DNA of 25,554 bases from CAYWHE01 sp964458125. Its GTDB lineage: Bacteria; Bacteroidota; Bacteroidia; AKYH767-A; OLB10. This document shows, in pieces, positions 23,511 through 25,554 of this stretch. Positions within the stretch are counted from its first letter, which is position 1; each line of letters starts with the position of its first letter. Below the pieces are notes generated by a model. The model was not told where the DNA came from. It saw only the letters and a list, made by a program, of their open reading frames with translations, and did not search any database. A program made the translations under genes and the position numbers. The DNA is taken from the NCBI GenBank assembly GCA_964458125.1, contig CAYWHE010000034.1, forward strand, positions 1-25,554. The letters run 5' to 3'.

Positions 23511-24373
23511 GATTTTCTTTTTTTAAGAGCCGGCAATCCCACCACCAGCAATACCAAAAGGGCCGTGATCAGTTTCAGGTAATTCGGGTTCAGACCCAGG
23601 TTCAGGGCGAAAGCCAGCACCAGCCTGAAAACAACACTTCCGGACACCACCAGCAGCAACTGCAGGAACACCTTTTGTGAACGGATCAGCTGCAGGAAAG
23701 ACTCCCCGATCATCACCGAACCAAGCCCGGAAATCACGATGCCTATTCCCATATTGATGTCGGCAAAACCCTGGTATTGCACCATGAGGTATCCGCTGAC
23801 GGCGGTGAGTGCATTGGCCAGGGCAAGTCCGGTCAGCTTCATGGCAGCCGTGTTGATTCCCGCTGCACGCACCATCTGCTCGCTGTTTCCGGTTGCACGC
23901 ATGGCAATTCCAAAATCGGTTTTCAGCAGCCACCATAAAAATGTCGTCAGCAGCACAATGCCAATCACCGTTACACTCAGTTCATTCAGGTAAGGATCAG
24001 GGCAAATGGTAAGATTGCTGAAAAGAGTCCGTACCTGTATTAATGGTATGTTGGAACGCCCCATCAGGCCCAGGTTGATGGAATACAATGCCGTCATCAC
24101 TAAAATTCCGCTTAACAGGGGATGTACGCGCAAACGGGTATGAATGACCGCGGTGACCAGCCCGGCCAGCCCGCCTGCAGCAACGGAAAAACAAAGCGCC
24201 AACAGCGGCGGGTAACCGGCCACCAGGCAAACGGCCGTCACTGCCCCTCCAAGCGTATAGCTTCCATCCGTGGTGATATCGGGGATGTTGAAGATACGCA
24301 GTGAAATAAAAATACCAAGTCCCAGTGCTGCAAAAGCAAATCCCTGTATGATGGCCGTCGTATAGAATTCCAT
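23507..24373 (-). CDS. ABC transporter permease (BPD_transp_2 / TrpY-like)
   Basis: Inner-membrane permease of 288 residues with about eight to nine hydrophobic segments and the compact, Gly-rich pattern of the branched-chain amino acid permease superfamily (FAALGLGIFISLRIFNIPDITTDGSYTLGG near the N-terminus). A cytoplasmic coupling segment, LLKTDFGIAMRATGNSEQMVRAAGIN (about residues 150-176), is the typical ATPase-contacting EAA-like loop of this family; the quoted stretch is shown as two joined blocks, LLKTDFGIAM and RATGNSEQMVRAAGIN. The C-terminus is hydrophobic with a basic end (KKRKS). It lies 123 bp downstream of the binding protein and overlaps the ATPase gene by 4 bp. The 123-bp gap shows no strong promoter or terminator. 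Confidence 0.93.
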   Translation of the reverse strand: MEFYTTAIIQGFAFAALGLGIFISLRIFNIPDITTDGSYTLGGAVTAVCLVAGYPPLLALCFSVAAGGLAGLVTAVIHTRLRVHPLLSGILVMTALYSINLGLMGRSNIPLIQVRTLFSNLTICPDPYLNELSVTVIGIVLLTTFLWWLLKTDFGIAMRATGNSEQMVRAAGINTAAMKLTGLALANALTAVSGYLMVQYQGFADINMGIGIVISGLGSVMIGESFLQLIRSQKVFLQLLLVVSGSVVFRLVLAFALNLGLNPNYLKLITALLVLLVVGLPALKKRKS

Positions 24374-24496
24374 GTGAGTGAATTACCCCGCCGCAAGCAG
24401 CTGGGTAACAAAATATTTTTTTTATTCACCGTAACCGGAGAAGAAACCGCCCCATGTGATTTACCGAACGAACATTTTCACTCAGACCTGGTTTAC

Positions 24497-25456
24497 TTAC
24501 CTGGCCATGACTGAATAGGTGCTGTCCGGTTGAATTCCAAAGGAAGCCGCAACCTCCGGATTATAAATTTTTCTTCTCAAATGAACCATTTCGGGTTTGA
24601 GCTGGTTCAGCTTTTTGGTGAACAGAAAATGAGCAGCCTGTTCCCCGCTTTGATAACCCCAGGCATAAAAATCGGCACCGAACGATGCCAGTGCGCCCCG
24701 GCCAACCAGTCCGGCCTCGCTTGTAAAAACAGGCACGCCCGCTTCCCGGCAACTTTTGGCAATAGTTTCAAAAGAGGCAAAAATCACGTTGTCAGGCAGG
24801 GCAAAAAAAGCATCCACTTTCTTCGCCAGTATGGCCTGCGTCACCAACTGGGTTTCAGCGGAATTATTCACCGGTAAATACTCCAGCGCCAGTCCGAGTT
24901 GTTGGCATTTCCGCTTCAACACCAGGAATGCAGCCTCCGACTGAGGTTCGCTCTGATTATAAACGGTGCCTACCTTTTTAACGGCAGGCATCAGTTCATG
25001 AATGATGTTGATGGCGGTATCGATATAATCAAGGGTTTCATATACTCCAAAGAGATTGGCCGGGGCCACACCCTGGTTATCTGTAAGTTTAGCAAGGTCA
25101 GGGCGCGGTGACACCATCATGAATACAGGAATGGTTTTGGTCCGCTGTACCGCTGTAATGGTCGATAAGGTTACGTTTGCGGCAATGAGGTCGCATTTTT
25201 TTGAAATCAGGAGATCGCAGGCCTGTCCCAGTGTCGGAATGTCACCCTGTGCATTGCTGTAAACGAGTATCATGGTGGAGTCCGCCTCCGAGTATCCGTT
25301 CATCTTCAGGGCGTCCAGAAATCCCTGTTTGGCCATGGCAATGGTGGGATCTTCGATAAAATCAAGAAAGCCAATGACCGGCACCTGCCTTTTCACGGGG
25401 GGTGAACAGGCCAGAAGCAACAGTATGGAGATGTATAAATAGCAATTTCGCTTCAT
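24497..25456 (-). CDS. ABC transporter substrate-binding lipoprotein (PF04392 type, TrpX-like)
   Basis: A 319-residue binding protein with a lipoprotein signal (MKRNCYLYISILLLLAC, Cys17). The mature chain begins VPVIGFLDFIEDPTIAMAKQ, the usual first strand of ABC_sub_bind proteins, and continues with the two-lobe pattern: DLIAANVTLSTITAVQRTKT and VFMMVSPRPD in lobe 1, VGTVYNQSEPQSEAAF at the crossover, then DAFFALPDNVIFASFE, VPVFTSEAGLVGRGALASFG and a closing RRKIYNPEVAASFGIQ. The GVY...AAG-type anchoring of the ligand carboxylate seen in TrpX-like proteins is plausible, so an aromatic amino acid or similar small molecule is possible, but no substrate can be claimed. First gene of the importer operon, with permease and ATPase following. 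Confidence 0.93.
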   Translation of the reverse strand: MKRNCYLYISILLLLACSPPVKRQVPVIGFLDFIEDPTIAMAKQGFLDALKMNGYSEADSTMILVYSNAQGDIPTLGQACDLLISKKCDLIAANVTLSTITAVQRTKTIPVFMMVSPRPDLAKLTDNQGVAPANLFGVYETLDYIDTAINIIHELMPAVKKVGTVYNQSEPQSEAAFLVLKRKCQQLGLALEYLPVNNSAETQLVTQAILAKKVDAFFALPDNVIFASFETIAKSCREAGVPVFTSEAGLVGRGALASFGADFYAWGYQSGEQAAHFLFTKKLNQLKPEMVHLRRKIYNPEVAASFGIQPDSTYSVMAR

Positions 25457-25495
25457 GACTGAATTTTCCGGAAAAGTAAGAAGAATGTTGGAAGG

Positions 25496-25515
25496 AAAAA
25501 AGGCGGGGCTTGCCT
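25496..25515 (-). terminator. Terminator-like hairpin upstream of the binding-protein gene
   Basis: On the minus strand AGGC (25515-25512) and GCCT (25504-25501) form a 4-bp stem around AAGCCCC, followed by a run of U residues (25500-25496). It may end an operon entering from the right edge, or act in the leader of the importer operon if the box at 25540-25547 is used. The stem is short, so this is only a candidate. Confidence 0.28.
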
Positions 25516-25539
25516 GGTTAATTTATTAAGCAGAGAAAC

Positions 25540-25547
25540 CAAAATTA
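25540..25547 (-). promoter_or_regulatory. Candidate -7 box for the ABC importer operon
   Basis: Minus-strand TAATTTTG (25547-25540) matches TAnnTTTG exactly. The transcript would start near 25533 and carry a leader of about 76 nt before the ATG at 25456. The -33 region lies beyond the window end and cannot be checked. Confidence 0.33.
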
Positions 25548-25554
25548 AATTACA

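Noticed and set aside
1..25554. tRNA, rRNA, CRISPR array, insertion sequence, phage or toxin-antitoxin genes
   Set aside because: None seen by reading both strands and all gaps; no transposase, integrase, spaced repeats or tRNA-like cloverleaf with CCA end was recognised.

Overview
The window reads as a chromosomal segment of a Bacteroidetes bacterium, probably from the Chitinophagales/Sphingobacteriales side. The evidence is a recurring TAnnTTTG-type -7 promoter box in front of many genes, the near absence of strong Shine-Dalgarno sites, Bacteroidetes-style lipoproteins (Cys followed by Lys/Asp/Glu residues), and clade-typical forms of MutS, LysA and the Wza/Wzc pair. The species cannot be fixed from sequence reading alone. 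There is no tRNA, rRNA, insertion sequence, CRISPR array or prophage gene that I can see; coding density is high and most of the content is housekeeping.

Layout. 1-2940 (minus): polysaccharide export pair, a Wza-like outer-membrane lipoprotein followed 2 bp later by a Wzc-like tyrosine kinase that runs off the left edge. 3004-4146 (minus): acyl-CoA dehydrogenase. 4252-5322 (plus): anmK. 5420-5641 (minus): small charged protein. 5888-8196 (plus): MscS-type channel translationally coupled to an NhaD/IT-superfamily ion transporter. 8287-10127 (minus): a SpoU/TrmH RNA methyltransferase, then lysA. 10207-14447 (plus): mutS, then a tight ruvX-def-aroK run. 14440-16282 (minus): trmB, a NlpC/P60 peptidase and a PyrR-like phosphoribosyltransferase. 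16408-17496 (plus): a MurG-like glycosyltransferase.

17555-20885 (plus) is the most distinctive region: a cobalamin riboswitch, a CCGG-rich putative expression platform, a BtuB-like TonB-dependent receptor, and a 4-bp-overlapping surface lipoprotein with the look of a beta-propeller B12-capture protein (BtuG-like). Together they would form a vitamin-B12-repressed outer-membrane uptake unit. 20894-22649 (minus) holds gap (GAPDH) and, downstream of it, an unknown lipoprotein. 22764-25456 (minus) encodes a complete ABC importer (lipoprotein binding protein, permease, ATPase) of the TrpXYZ/PF04392 type with unknown substrate.

Several starts were moved from the longest open frame to the start supported by family alignment and promoter position (acyl-CoA dehydrogenase, anmK, lysA, mutS, ruvX, glycosyltransferase, gap, the 191-aa lipoprotein). 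I see no clear case of a wholly new system. The best leads are the B12 unit with its unusual switch region, the MscS-ion transporter pair, and the odd start of the glycosyltransferase.
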